Shown one piece after another: positions 9,718-21,414 of a DNA stretch of 64,000 nucleotides. How positions within the stretch are numbered: position 1 is the stretch's first letter; each line of letters opens with the position of its first letter. The DNA is from Hesseltinella vesiculosa (lineage: Eukaryota > Mucoromycota > Mucoromycetes > Mucorales > Cunninghamellaceae): contig MCGT01000008.1 of the NCBI GenBank assembly GCA_002104935.1, positions 186,001-250,000 of the forward strand, written 5' to 3'. Both the position numbers and the translations under genes were made by a program. A model generated the notes under the pieces. The model was not told the DNA's origin. It worked only from the letters and a program-made list of their open reading frames with translations, and did no database searches.

Positions 9718-11469
9718 ATGGGTCGTATTCAAAAGAAAGGTGTCAAGGGGGCTGCCTCCAACTACATTACTAGACAACAAGCCTTGCGAAAGTTGCAAAT
9801 CTCGTTGGCTGATTTCAGGTAAGAAACGAAAAAAAAAAAGATAGCCTGAGCGTGAGATCATGTTTGATCTGATTTTTTTTGTGTGTGTAGACGTCTGTGT
9901 ATTTTAAAGGGGATCTATCCCCGCGATCCTCGTAGCAAGAAGAAAGCCAACAAAGGATCTACCGCACCTGCCACATTTTACTATGCCAAGGATATCCAGT
10001 ACTTGCTGCATGAGCCTTTGCTGATCAAGTTCCGTGAATACAAGGCCTTTGCCAAAAAACTCAACAAAGTGCTGCACAAGGGTGACAAGTCTACCGCCAA
10101 GTCCTTGAATGAAAACAACCGCCCGATATATACTTTGGATCATATTGTGAAGGAACGATACCCTACCTTTATCGACGCTTTGCGCGATTTGGACGACGCT
10201 ATCTCCATGCTCTACCTTTTTGCCAACATGCCTGTCGATAACCGTCTCAAGGCCAAGACGGTCAAGTCCTGCCAAACTTTGCTGGCTGAATTCCAAAACT
10301 ATGTGCTGCAAGCTCAGTGCCTGCGCAAGGTCTTCTTCTCCATCAAGGGTATCTACTTCCAGGCTGAAATCAAGGGTCAGACCATCACCTGGGTGGTCCC
10401 CTACCAATTCACACAAGAGGTAACTGCTGAACAAACGAAAAAGGGCAAAGACGGATTTTTTGATGGCATCTTATAGATCCCTACGGATGTGGATTTCCGT
10501 GTCATGTCCACGTTCTTGGACTTTTATGTGACCTTGATGGGCTTTGTCAATTATCGCTTGTACAACGAAATCAACGCCACCTACCCTCCCAACTTGGACG
10601 ACGGTTTCCGTTTGGATAAGCAAAAGGTCGGCAGCACCAACACCGAAGCTGACGACGAAGCCGCCGAAGAATTGGACGAATTCAAGGAGTCCGACCAACA
10701 AGACGACCAAGATGCTAACGCCGTGTCCTTGAGCGAAATTCAACAAGCCTCACAAGAAGTCAAGAACCTCAAAGAGCTGTTCAAGTCGCATGTGTTCTTC
10801 TTGTCGCGTGAGACGCCTCGCTATGCCTTGGAATTCATGATTCGCTCCTGCGGCGGTCAAGTCAGCTGGGATGCCTCGACCGGTGGCTCGCCTCCCTTTG
10901 ATGAATCTGACGAACGCATCACTGTTCAGGTGTCTGACCGTCCCAAGGTCAACCGCCGTGTCATGTCTCGTACCTATGTCCAGCCCCAATGGATTGCCGA
11001 CTGTGTCAACGCCCGCAAGATGCTCAAGTCGTCGCTTTATGCCCCTGGCGAGCTATTGCCTCCTCACTTGAGTCCTTTTGTTGTGGCCAAGGATGGCGAC
11101 TATGTGCCTGATGCTGGTGTGGAATCCGAAGACGAAGAACTGGTGGCCACCAAGACGTCGGACCAACAAACCGGCGTGGATAACGAAGAGGATACCTATG
11201 AAGCTGAACTCAAGGCTGAAGCCTCAGGCATTCCTTATTCTGAATATGAACCTTCGCAAGGCGACGAAGACAAGCCTGCTCCCAAGAAGGCCTCCAAGAA
11301 GCGCTCACAAGAAGATGTCGAATTGGCAGAACAAAAGGAAATGGCCACTGTCATGATGTCTCAAAAGAAACGCAAGCTCTACAATATCATGAAGGAATCC
11401 AACCAACGCAAGGCCGATCAAACCAAGAAACTGCAAGATCGTAAAAAGGCCCTCAAGAACAAAAAGTAA
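9718..11469 (+). CDS. NOP7: Pescadillo homologue (NOP7/PES1), 540 aa
   Basis: Exons 9718-9818, 9891-10419 and 10477-11469. The protein starts [19 protein letters not shown] and continues through the Pescadillo N-terminal domain ([82 protein letters not shown]). A BRCT domain follows, starting near [18 protein letters not shown] and including GGQVSW and [14 protein letters not shown]. Acidic and Lys-rich tails end the protein. Nop7 works with Erb1 and Ytm1 (PeBoW) in 27S pre-rRNA processing and 60S assembly in the nucleolus. The second intron (10420-10476) is open in frame until the TAG of its own acceptor, so retention would truncate the protein. Confidence 0.96.
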
Positions 11470-11824
11470 AAGTTAGACCCCCGACCTCTCCATCCCTCAT
11501 TTTTTTTTCTTCTCTCTTTTTTTTTTTTCCTCCCTGTGCATCCTATTCATTACTTCCAATAAACTAAACCAAGCTGAAAAAAAATATGGAGCTGGTGTGT
11601 ATGGACATGAATGAAGGATTTTTTTTATTTTCACTAAAAAAAAAAAAAAAAAATAGGATGATAAAACAACAGATGGAAAGAAGGAAATCAATTACAGAGC
11701 GTCGAAAAGTGGTAGTTCGTGAGCAAAAAAAAAAAGGTCGTTCGTTGCATCAACTTAAAAAAATAGAGGGCAAGGGTATGGATACATGGTAGAAAAAGGA
11801 GCAAATGGAATTAGGAGAGGGGAA
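11470..11824. other. 3' flank between convergent Pescadillo and kinesin genes
   Basis: Rich in T then A homopolymers, with AATAAA-like signals near 11560. No gene was recognised. Confidence 0.5.
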
Positions 11825-14800
11825 TTAAGCAAAGAGCCAGCAGCCAAAGGCAACCAACAGGACCCAAGAACCATTGCCCAGGTAAAGGCTAGTAGGTATA
11901 GGGTCCTTGTCGATGGTGGAAGAAGAGGCAGCGGCAGGTGCTGATGCATGGAGTTGTTTCAGGGCTTCTTCCAATTGCGAGATCTTCAAAGGCACTTGCT
12001 CAAGCTTCTGCTTGTAGATCAAGGTGCGCTCACGTTCCTTTTTGAGTTCCAGATGGTGCCGCTCCTGCTGGTCCTCCATGGTCAGCTGGCTTTTTTTTAG
12101 TTGGTCTTGGACATTGTCCAGCTGTTGTTGGAGATCGTTTACCTGCAGTTGCAAACGAGAGGACGGCTTGTCGGGTATGTGGTCGGGGCCGTTGCTAAGT
12201 GAGGTGCAAGAGGACGATAGGGACAGGTCGGAGTGGCTGATGGCGATGGTCGAGGAAGCACCCATGCCGCACAAGTCGTCCGTGGTTCCTTCCAGATCAT
12301 CTAGCGAGTGCACCAGGGTGGCCTTGGTCAGGTCATCGATTTGCTGCTCCAGGCTACTTCGGATATCGGCGTCGGCTTTTCGTTGAGCATGGAGGGACTG
12401 GACGGTGGCTTCGGCGGTGACGACCCGGTGCTTGTAGTCGTTGAGGATCACTTCTAGCTCAGCCCAGCGCTGATTCAGCAGGGTGATGTCTGAGTGTGTC
12501 TTGCCCAACTGGCGTTCTTTTTCGTCGTGGATGCGCTCGCCTTCTTGGATAGCTTCTTGCAGTTCCTTGATGAGCGACGTCTTTTCCCCCAGCTCTTTCT
12601 TGGTGCTCACTAGATCTTCCTGCACCAGAGACAGGTCATTTTCCTTGGCGGCCAGGTCTTGTTTGTATTTGTTCATCGTCAGGGCCAGGTGCTGTTCGCA
12701 TTGGGCCACGACATCACCCATACTGCCATGGAGCCAGTCAGCTGATCCATTGTCAGGTTCACTTGGTGCATCCTTTGCAGTGACAAGAAAGCGTGTGAGA
12801 TGCGTAATGAAAAAAGGCATGGACTTAAAAGAAAGTTCAGATACTTACTGTAGGATTTGCTTTTGAGCTGGTCAAGATCAAGCCAAGCAGCTGAGACAAT
12901 CTAGCAAAATGCAGATACAAAAAACCGGTTACCATCACGTGTCTATAGAGGATGAACAAGGCGCCGTTTCTCTGTTTTTGGGAAGGGAGCAAGTTACATT
13001 TCTGTTTTACCTTTCTTTAGCTTCAGCTTCTTGCTGTTCAAACGAAGACATGGAATGAATGTTAATGTTGAAACGATAGATAAAAAAAAAAAAAAAGGAA
13101 ACAAGGAGGTGAGAAAATAAAAAAGGAGCGATTTGTAGCCCCGCGCTTTTTTTTTTTTTTTTGTGTACCTCTGTTTTGCGCTGCATAAGGTTCTCCAGCT
13201 CCAAGATTTGATCTTTGTAGTTTTGCAATTGAGAGTGTTGGATGACCTAGAGAATAAAAAAAAAAAGGGCTGGGTCAGGATCGGTTCAGTTTTACACCTG
13301 AGGTTTAGTTTGGGGCATGGTGCTGACCTGGGTGATCTTTGGTACGATTTTGATTTGTTTGACACCCTGAGCAAAACGCAAGGTATTGGCGGATTCTTCT
13401 TTGGAAGACCATGCAGGGTTGATGGCACAGATCACTGTGACATGGGCATTTCCAGAAAGTGAGGGCTGCAAAATTCTTGTCAATTTGGATTCTCGGTAGG
13501 GAATGTGGGGTGATCTGTGTATCAGAAGAATGGGGTCCATCACTCCAACCCTTTTCTGTTTTGCGACCACTTACCCTATGTTCAGACTGTTGATGACCTT
13601 GCCCAAAGTCAATAAACTACGATTGATATGTGCGCCTTCTTGTCGTTGTTCATGTCTGGAGGCCACCTTTTCAGATCCGGCAAGATCAATCAAATTCTGG
13701 AGGACACGTGCAAAAAAAAAAAAAAAAAAAAAGTCAAGGGTTGGTCTAGAACGTCGTGGAAGTCATTACCAATTTGGAGAGACGGACAAAGGTGTTGGTG
13801 GATGAAAGGCGAGGTCTGCTTTCAATCATTAACTGGAAGATGGTATGAGATCGGCTACTGTTGATATTATAATCGGTATTGCTTGTATGGCGTCGTTCTT
13901 GGAAAAGGCGTAAAAAATATAAATATCGACGCATTATTATAAAAAGGTGTTTTCTTACCTTCTCCAAACTTTATATACTTCATGACATCTTCGGGGGTTG
14001 CCACGGGCACTTGAACGAGGCCGTCTACAACCACATCCTAACATGCCGAAAAAGGGTGAGCATGAGCACGCAACTTGCAAAGATCGTTTGTTGTCATTCT
14101 TACCTGCAGGTTTTTGTTGACCGATCGAATTTCTATGGGTGACTCGGGAGGATCTGGATTTAAAAGGTCGTTGATGCGTTCGTTGTAGATTTCCAGGTAG
14201 GACACTTGCAACAGAAATTCACGGTCCACAGCCACTTCTTCAATGTAAGCAAATACATCTAAAATGGCTTTGGGAATCACACCAGGTTCCTCGGTCGTGC
14301 CTAATATCGAAAGTGTGGTAAGCCTTCTTTGTTGAATGGATGCCCCCCCCTCTCTATTTTTGTCTCCCTCCCTGACACTCGAAGCCCCCTTTTCCTGCTC
14401 TCCCCCTTTTTTTACAACAGTCCCAACCTTTTGACCTACCCATCTGTTTGAAAAATTGGCATCCGAGTGTTTCGCGTCAGTAAGTTATTTCATTTCTTTT
14501 CATTTCGTATATAACATACCATGGTCTATTTAAAACATGGATATCATAGGGTTAGTTTCCTGTGCTACCTGTCAAAAAAATTTTCTCGTTAAATTACGAC
14601 TCACGTAAGTTTTTCCACTTGCTGTTTGCCCGTAAGCAAAAACAGTGCCTATGAAGAAACCAAGCAAAAATAGACAGGCATTAGCTCAATTCATAGTACA
14701 GCCTGTCTTCATACCATTGTAGCCTTCCATGGAATATCTACAAATAAAAATCACATGAGATACAAAACCACCTCATATTACTGTTCTTTAAAACGACGGA

Positions 14801-15299
14801 TTTTTTTTTTTTTTTTTTTTTTACCTTACAAGGTCTTGGATACCTGACTCGTAGACCTGACTGTTGTTACTGCCTTCAAACACCTTGTCTAAATAATGAG
14901 AGTGAAAAATTGGATGTGACAAACGAGGGGGGGGGCAGGAACAAGAGTCTAAATAAAAAGACAGGGAGTTGTTTACTTACCAAATTCATAAGCGGTTGCA
15001 AAAGCTTCGTCAAGCTGGATATGGTTGGAGCCAGGCGACATGACCCAACAAGATTTGTCTTCTTTGTCAGAGAGAGGGCGACAGCGGACCATGACTTGAA
15101 TGTTCTCGCTTTTAGGTGTCTGCTTGGCAACTGGTGACGGAGGGAAAATGGCCTGATTGAGTGACGACGATGGCGACGGGGTGGACGTGGGCGAAATGGG
15201 AAGTTGGGCATTGAAGACAGGTGTGGTGGGTGGTGACATGGGCGACGGAATACGACTCTTTATCCCCGTAGAATATAGTTGCGGGGTCGATTTCCCCAT
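11825..15299 (-). CDS. Kinesin-7 (CENP-E/Kip2-like) motor with coiled-coil tail, 757 aa
   Basis: Fifteen exons: 14981-15299, 14825-14888, 14715-14737, 14605-14648, 14520-14525, 14440-14443, 14104-14300, 13959-14037, 13770-13897, 13575-13696, 13328-13514, 13169-13246, 13011-13033, 12849-12900 and 11825-12772. A Ser/Pro-rich N-terminus leads into the motor: [13 protein letters not shown]-loop GQTASGKT (142-149), TYTMMG, switch I NINSSRSH (256-263), switch II DLAGSE (292-297), [19 protein letters not shown]. The neck [16 protein letters not shown] and motor type fit kinesin-7. The tail is mostly coiled coil. The last residues ([14 protein letters not shown]) are hydrophobic. Exons of 6 and 4 bases are needed to keep TYTMMG and the frame. 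A 5'UTR intron (acceptor CCAG) lies just before the ATG. Confidence 0.9.
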
Positions 15300-15761
15300 G
15301 CTGGATCGTTCGTTTGATGCGTGAATAACAAAAAAAGAGAGAGAGAAGAAAAGGAAAGAAAAAAAAAGCTCACCTTTTTTTCGTGAAAAAAAAAAAATCT
15401 CCGTCGTTGGACCCATTCCAGCACCGCGTTGATCACTGGAAGGATGGTGGCCCACTCTTTTTGGCAATGGATCACTGCCAAATCCAAGTCCTAACGAGGG
15501 GGACAAGCGTGCCTGCTGACGGGCACTTGAGGAGACCGGTGACGTTGCTTAATATGGCCAAACCACGTTGGCAACCGACTAGCCGTTCATGTTCATCACC
15601 GCCCGCTCCTTCATCCACATTATATAGTCTGTACATTTTTTTTTATGATAACAAGCGAAATAAAAGTGAAAATGAAATAAATGACAAAGGGTAAGATCAC
15701 GAGAACACGTGAGATGAAAAAAAAAAAAAAAACCAAAGGGATCTATGACGGAGGCAGCATT
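15300..15761. other. Intergenic stretch: kinesin 5'UTR and promoter
   Basis: It contains a 5'UTR intron of the kinesin (donor AAAAAAAG/GTGAGC near 15374, acceptor CCAG at 15301), its upstream exon and promoter, and the 3' flank of the uL5m gene. No other gene was seen. Confidence 0.45.
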
Positions 15762-16625
15762 TTACTTGGTCTTGAAAGGAACAGAGAAGGCAGAGAGCAA
15801 TAGTCGACCATCCGTGTTGTTGTAGGCTGTGGTGTTGAAAATGATATCGAAACCAGTCATCTTGGGAAACACATCAAAGGAGCTTTCGATTTCAGGGAAC
15901 AGGGCCAAGGCAGTGTGGGGGAACCCAATGGCAATGTTTCCATTTCCATCACCAGCAGTCATGGGCAACCCGTGCCATTCTTTCAAACGAGGCATCACCA
16001 CTTCCACTAACTTGTCCATAAACTGATACATTTCTTCCCCTTGCAAAGTCACCTTGACACCCACAGGCATACCCTCACTTAAGAAGGGTAAATAAATATG
16101 TTATCTATTTTTTGTAAAGCTGACCTACCGAAGTTTCCAGTTGGCTACACCAGTACGAGCATACACCACTTCAGGACGAATACCAGTGATGCTTTGGAAG
16201 GCCATAAAGGCTGACAGCAAATTGCTCTTGCTGCCGATGGCTTCCTTGATCATGGCATGAAGAGTGATCTTGTTGAGACGAGGGACAGCATTGGCACTCT
16301 TCAAAGGAGCAATGGGTTTCAGAGGCTTACCGCCCTTGCGAGAGCGATGCTCATAAGGAATTTCAGGCTTAGGTTGATCCTTGGCTTTGAGCGACTCGTC
16401 CGTTTCCATTAAAGCTTGGTTGATTTGCACTTCCAAGTCTGGGTATTTCGACAATGAGGGTGACACTCGGCTGTGATCGTAGCCCAAGATCATTAAATCC
16501 TCGGCCACTGTGCTGTCATAGTATTCTCGAAGACGTAATAAACCGTGCGATGAAGCCGCAGCTGGAGTTGTGCTGAAAGCTCGTTGTCCTACCGATCCAA
16601 TACGATGACCCAACGATCGAAGCAT
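15762..16625 (-). CDS. MRPL7: Mitochondrial large-subunit ribosomal protein uL5m, 270 aa
   Basis: Exons 16129-16625 and 15762-16077. The first about 25 residues (MLRSLGHRIGSVGQRAFSTT) are Arg/Ser rich and look like a mitochondrial presequence. The uL5 fold follows: VPRLNKITLHAMIKEAIG, LLSAFMAFQSITGIRPEV, then after the intron VGVKVTLQGEEMYQFMDKL, MPRLKEW, GNIAIGF and MTGFDIIFNTTA. uL5 binds 5S-like or substitute elements and bridges the subunits. The yeast homologue is Mrpl7. The gene lies head to tail with uL1m, the next gene upstream on the same strand. Confidence 0.92.
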
Positions 16626-16855
16626 AGTCGAAAAAAAAAAATAAGGCTGAAGAGAGGGAAAAAAAAAACGCAGGCACTTTTTTTTTTTGTTTACTGCCCA
16701 GGGCTTTTCCCACTCCGACTCCATTTTTGGCCGAAGCTGTCAAAAAAAAACAAGCCTTCCAATCTCGGTCATGGTCATAGAGAAGAGAGGAGAGGAATCA
16801 AAAAATGTACAGGTTTTTATTTCTATGCAAGGATTTAAATGAGGTTGGTTATAGA

Positions 16856-17768
16856 TCACAAGTTAGCACCATTAGCAATAGCAACACCAGGGCCACGGGT
16901 CGACGACAAGTGTACATTTTGGATAATGGCTAGAAGGGTTTCATAAAAAGCAATTAGGAATCACCTGGATTCTCCCAAACTTGTCACTTACATTTCAGAT
17001 TGTTGGCCTTGCCAAACGCTCTTAATTCTTCGAGGATCACTTTCAAGTTGTTTTCAATATCCACAGCGTCAAAGTCGATCTTGCCAATGCCTACAAGTAG
17101 TCAACATAGGTCAGCAAGGCTCTTCGCAAAGCACTCTCCTCACTTACTGGTATGCAAGACACCAAACTTATCACCCTTGAAATCAAAGGAACCCTTTGCG
17201 CTCTTGACGGTATCAGCAATTTCTTCAGTAACGGTGCCTGTGGAATAAAAAAAAAAAAGCAATGTGAGCTTCACACATGCTGATTTTCATCTGTACCTTT
17301 CTTGACGGTGGGCATCAAGCCTTTGGGACCGAGGATACGAGCGATTTTGGTGACAGCAGGGAACATTTGAGGAGTGGAGATACACTTGTCAAACTGCAGT
17401 TCGCCCTTTTGCACTTGCTCTACAAGCTCTTCACCACCAACAAACTTGGCTCCAGCAGCGCGGGCTTCATCGGCCAACTTGCCAGTGGCAAACACCAGGA
17501 TGGTGGCTTCTTGCTTGATGTTCTTTGGCAACACAACTGAGCCGCGGATCAATGGCGTTGATTTTTCGATTTTACATTGGATGTGAGCTTCGATTTTGTG
17601 TGTAGGGTGGCCCACTTCCATGGCTTGCAACACTCGCACGGCCTCGGGCACATCCACAGCATCAGGATTCAAACGGGAACTGGCCTTCTTCTTGGTGGCG
17701 TAAAAGCATTGTTGTAAGCCTAATCGTTGACTAGCGGGTCGAGCAATGCGTTGCAAATAGAATGACAT
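16856..17768 (-). CDS. MRPL1: Mitochondrial large-subunit ribosomal protein uL1m, 244 aa
   Basis: Exons 17297-17768, 17148-17237, 16992-17090 and 16856-16929. The N-terminus (MSFYLQRIARPASQRLGLQQ) is a likely mitochondrial targeting sequence. The L1 domain follows: ALQAMEV, IRGSVVLPKN, VFATGKLADEARAAGAKFVGGEEL, LQFDKCISTPQM, RILGPKGLMPTVKKGTV, SFDFKGDKFGVLHTSIGKIDF and STRGPGVAI. The GPKGLMP signature is intact. uL1 forms the mobile L1 stalk. It is transcribed in the same direction as uL5m with 230 bases between them, but fungal genes are monocistronic, so only proximity is noted. Confidence 0.94.
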
Positions 17769-18648
17769 GGTCGATGTGGCTGAACGGATTAGAAAAAGAG
17801 AAAGGTGCAAGCCAGAAGGAAAAAAACAAAAAAAAAAAAAAATCCAAGCTGCCAAACCCCGCCGACGCTGACTTTTCATAGTGGATGGCTTGACTGCTCC
17901 TTGCTCTTCTCCCTCTCAACTGCAACAGTGCATCTCCTTGGTCAGCAAGCACATCATCCTCTCAAAGTCACATTCAAACGCTTATTACTGAAATGACTGC
18001 ATTCCATGTCTGATGGATTCATTTAAACATGGCCCACATGTCTAAGCAGCCGCCTGTATATCCCTTTGCTTGCTCGTCTGTTCAGATTTCCTCGGGTGGA
18101 AAGCAGCTTTTCATCATGAAATTCCATCTCCCTTGACTGAAAGGCCCCCTCTCTCTCGTTTTTTTTTTTTCATTTGTTCAATATCAGAGTGATTTGTTTT
18201 CAAAAAAGAAAGCAAAATGTTGGATGCCTGCCATTTCCCTGTTACAAATTACAAGACAGCAACAGATAGTAATAGGTCCACTTTTTACTCTTACATGCAC
18301 TTCCCGAAGGTTACTAATCATGGAAAAACGGACCAGAACACAGGATACGTGCAGGTGAAGTAAGATAAAGAAGAAAAAAAGAAAAAGCAGCGGGCTTCTC
18401 ATTTTTTATATCCACTTGTGTGGCTTGGGAAATTTTTTTTTTCATTGTGCCAGGGCAGAGGCGTCGGTCACATGCGGATTCTGAACCCATCACAGTTGGC
18501 ATGGTCGACCCCCCCCCCCCCCCAAAGGCAAGGGGTCAAGAGTGTACGCAAATACCCAAATCAAATCAAAAAAAGTTTTATTGAAAAAATATATTTTTTT
18601 TTATGTTGCTTTTGCTGCTGACTGCCACGCTGCTGGTCGGGGTCCAAT
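17769..18648. other. Intergenic stretch, nothing recognised
   Basis: Upstream flank of uL1m and downstream flank of the asparagine synthase. It holds a 14-base C tract near 18511 and several T tracts. No coding or RNA feature was recognised. Confidence 0.5.
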
Positions 18649-21188
18649 TTAGATGGTAGCAGGTGGCACATTAAAGCGATCACTGAGCACGCACAGGGAC
18701 ATGACCTGCAGCATATTCTTGTAATCGTTTGGGTTACCGGTCTTGATGACACTTTCCTTTTTACGGGCACATTCTTCCCAGTTCAGAAAACCAAGGCGAG
18801 CAATGTTCTCTTTCGTCACAAGTTTTTCCAAAATGGCGACAATAGGTTCTTCTTCAGGATTGGCAGTGGGGGCGACATAGGGATGCTTGGTGCGTTCTAA
18901 TATTTCCTTGGTAATGTAAGGCTCCATGGCCTTTTTCAAGACCCACTTTTCGTTCAAGTATTTGCCATTTTCGTCTTTGCCACAGAGCTTCACAGATCTA
19001 GCCGACGACAAAAAAAAAAAAAAAGTCAGGGAGTGAATGGTCCGGCTTTCACCAAACGAAAACTTACGGGGGCAGGCTGTTCACATATTCGGCAAGTGGG
19101 TGATCCAAAAAGGGTGTTCGGGCTTCGATGGAATGGGCCATTTCAATACGGTCACCCAAATGATTGCACAAATAGTTAGGGAGGAAAGTACGGCATTCGA
19201 GGTACTAAAAAGAAGAAACGTTAGATACTTGGGAGGAAGAAAAAACCAGGATGGAGACATTACCAGAGTACCGTGCACGGGATGCCACTTTGTGCGGGCC
19301 TTGGATCGAGTGACGGCATTCAGAGCATCCAAATAGGAACTACCAGGGTCGGGCATGCCATGATAATTTGTCACTGTTTCGCTGTAGTATTCTTTAGGCA
19401 GGCAGAACGAACGGCCAGCGGAATCCTGGGCAGTACTGCCGGTCCACCGTGCCTTGGGGATGTACTCGTTTTTGATCTCCGATGATCCCATCACACTGGA
19501 TTCATCTCGGCTTTGATTTTCGTAAAGCTTGCGGCGTTCTTCATCGGTCAATCGTCCAAACCCACCAGGCGTTGAGTTATCAGGCTCGCGCAGGTAATCC
19601 TTTTCAAATGCGCCATAGCCAATGAAATGTTCATCGCTGCCTTCGCCAGTCATGACCACCTAGTCAGAGGGGAAAAAATAAGTGAGTGTCATTTTCCTTT
19701 TGACATCTTCAGCTTACCTTGTAACCATTGTCACGCACAAACTTTGACAGCAGGAATTTCCCCACGGTATTCAGATTGCTGGTAGGTTGTTCAATGTGCC
19801 AGACGGTTTCTTCAAAGTTGGCCACCATGTCGGCTTGCGTCACAGGCAGCTTGTGGAAATTGGCACCAACGTGTGCGGCCGTGCGCTCCGCGATTTCTCC
19901 TTCATCATACTTGCCCGATTCTTTTTGAATAAAAAAAAATGATGAGCTTTTTTTTTTTTCAGAGCTTGTTTGAAATGAGGGTTACCAGTGAATGAAATGG
20001 AAAATGCCTCGACTTTGGCATTAGGGTCTTTTTGACGCAGCAGATGCGTAGCCACTCCAGCAATGGCAGAGCTGTCTAGGCCACCACTGAGGTATATACC
20101 CAAAGGTACGTCAGCTCGCAATCGAAGGCGAACAGCTTCCAACACTCGGTCATGCACACCCTTGATCATTTCTTCAACCGAGCGAGGATCTTCTATGTTC
20201 TTGTCAGGGTAGTCGGCATCCTGCACGAATAAAGTAAAAAAGGGTAAGTATGGGACCTTGCTCGCCATTGCCACTACTTACCCAATATTGCTTGATATCA
20301 ATGGAGCCACTGGCTGACACCAACAGGTAGTGGCCGGGCGGAACCTAGAAAAGAAGGGAGGAAGATGGATGGGTTTGACTGTGCTACGTCATTTTTGGTC
20401 TTACCTTGTACACGCCCTTGAAACAGGTGCGATAATCACAAATAGGTCCATTGTGCACAATGGAATTGACGTCCTAATGAAACAGAGAAAGTGGGTGAAT
20501 ACGCTGATTTTTTTTTTTTATAATTGTTACCCATTCAGGTTTCCAGCCCAAACCAATCAATGCCTTGATTTCACTGGCAGCCATGAACACGCCGTTGTAA
20601 ATGGTGTAGTACATTGGTTTGATCCCAAACCGGTCACGTGCAATCAAGAATCTTTTTTTGCGTTCGTCCCAAATAGCACAAGCGAATTCACCGCGAAGTT
20701 TTTCCAAAAAATCAGTGTCGTAGTCTTCATAGCTAAAAGAAGCGGCGTTTCAATACGGATGCATGAATCTAGAGGAGCTCCTCTCTTACAAATGCAAGGC
20801 GAGTTCACTGTCACTACGAGTCTTGAATTTATGTCCCTTGCTTTCCAGTTCGGCCATCAAACGGTCATGATCATACAGTTCACCATTAACCACGGCATGG
20901 ACGGTGTTTGACGCATTGCTCAAGGGCTGCTGGCCACCGGAAAGATCAATGATGGAGAGACGCACGTGGCCCAATCCTGGTTTGCAAAGCATAAAAATAA
21001 GTCTCACCCTTTAGTCTTTTGGTTTCATTTGTCTCACCACAGCGTCCACAGGGAGACACATATGTGCCGTTCGAGTCAGGGCCACGCGAATAGATGGCAT
21101 CCATGGACTTTTGAAGATCCAAAGCAGGGTAGGTGCTCTTGGCATCCTTGGGAGGGTCAATATAAAAATAAGCAGTAATGCCGCACAT
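18649..21188 (-). CDS. Asparagine synthase, glutamine-hydrolysing (AsnB type), 663 aa
   Basis: Ten exons: 21038-21188, 20790-20976, 20531-20732, 20405-20473, 20282-20344, 19986-20220, 19718-19920, 19264-19659, 19068-19204 and 18649-18997. The N-terminus MCGI supplies Cys2, the glutaminase nucleophile; RGPDSNG, VNGELYD and SDSELALH line the glutamine site. The synthetase domain has the PPi loop SGGLDSS (269-275), FTESGKYDEGE, MTGEGSDE and EARTPFLDHPLAEY. The enzyme makes Asn from Asp, Gln and ATP in the cytosol. At 663 aa it is longer than yeast Asn1/Asn2 (about 570), with extra sequence between the ATP-binding core and EARTPFLD. It therefore resembles the longer AsnB-like subfamily of fungi. 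Substrate specificity beyond Asp is not provable from sequence. Confidence 0.9.
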
Positions 21189-21414
21189 TTTTAGAAAATA
21201 GCAATAATGTTCAAAAAAAAAGAAAAAGTGAAAATGCAAAAAGAAAATAAAAAACAAGCTCCTTTTGAAGAGCTTGAATCCCAAAGAAGTTTACCCTGGC
21301 GTAAATTATTTTGGCTGAAACCAGAGGGGATTCGAAAAGCCCAAAGGATTTATTGATTGGTTAATGTTTCTTCTGCAAGGCTTGGTATTCCTTTCACCGT
21401 TTATGACGTATCGG

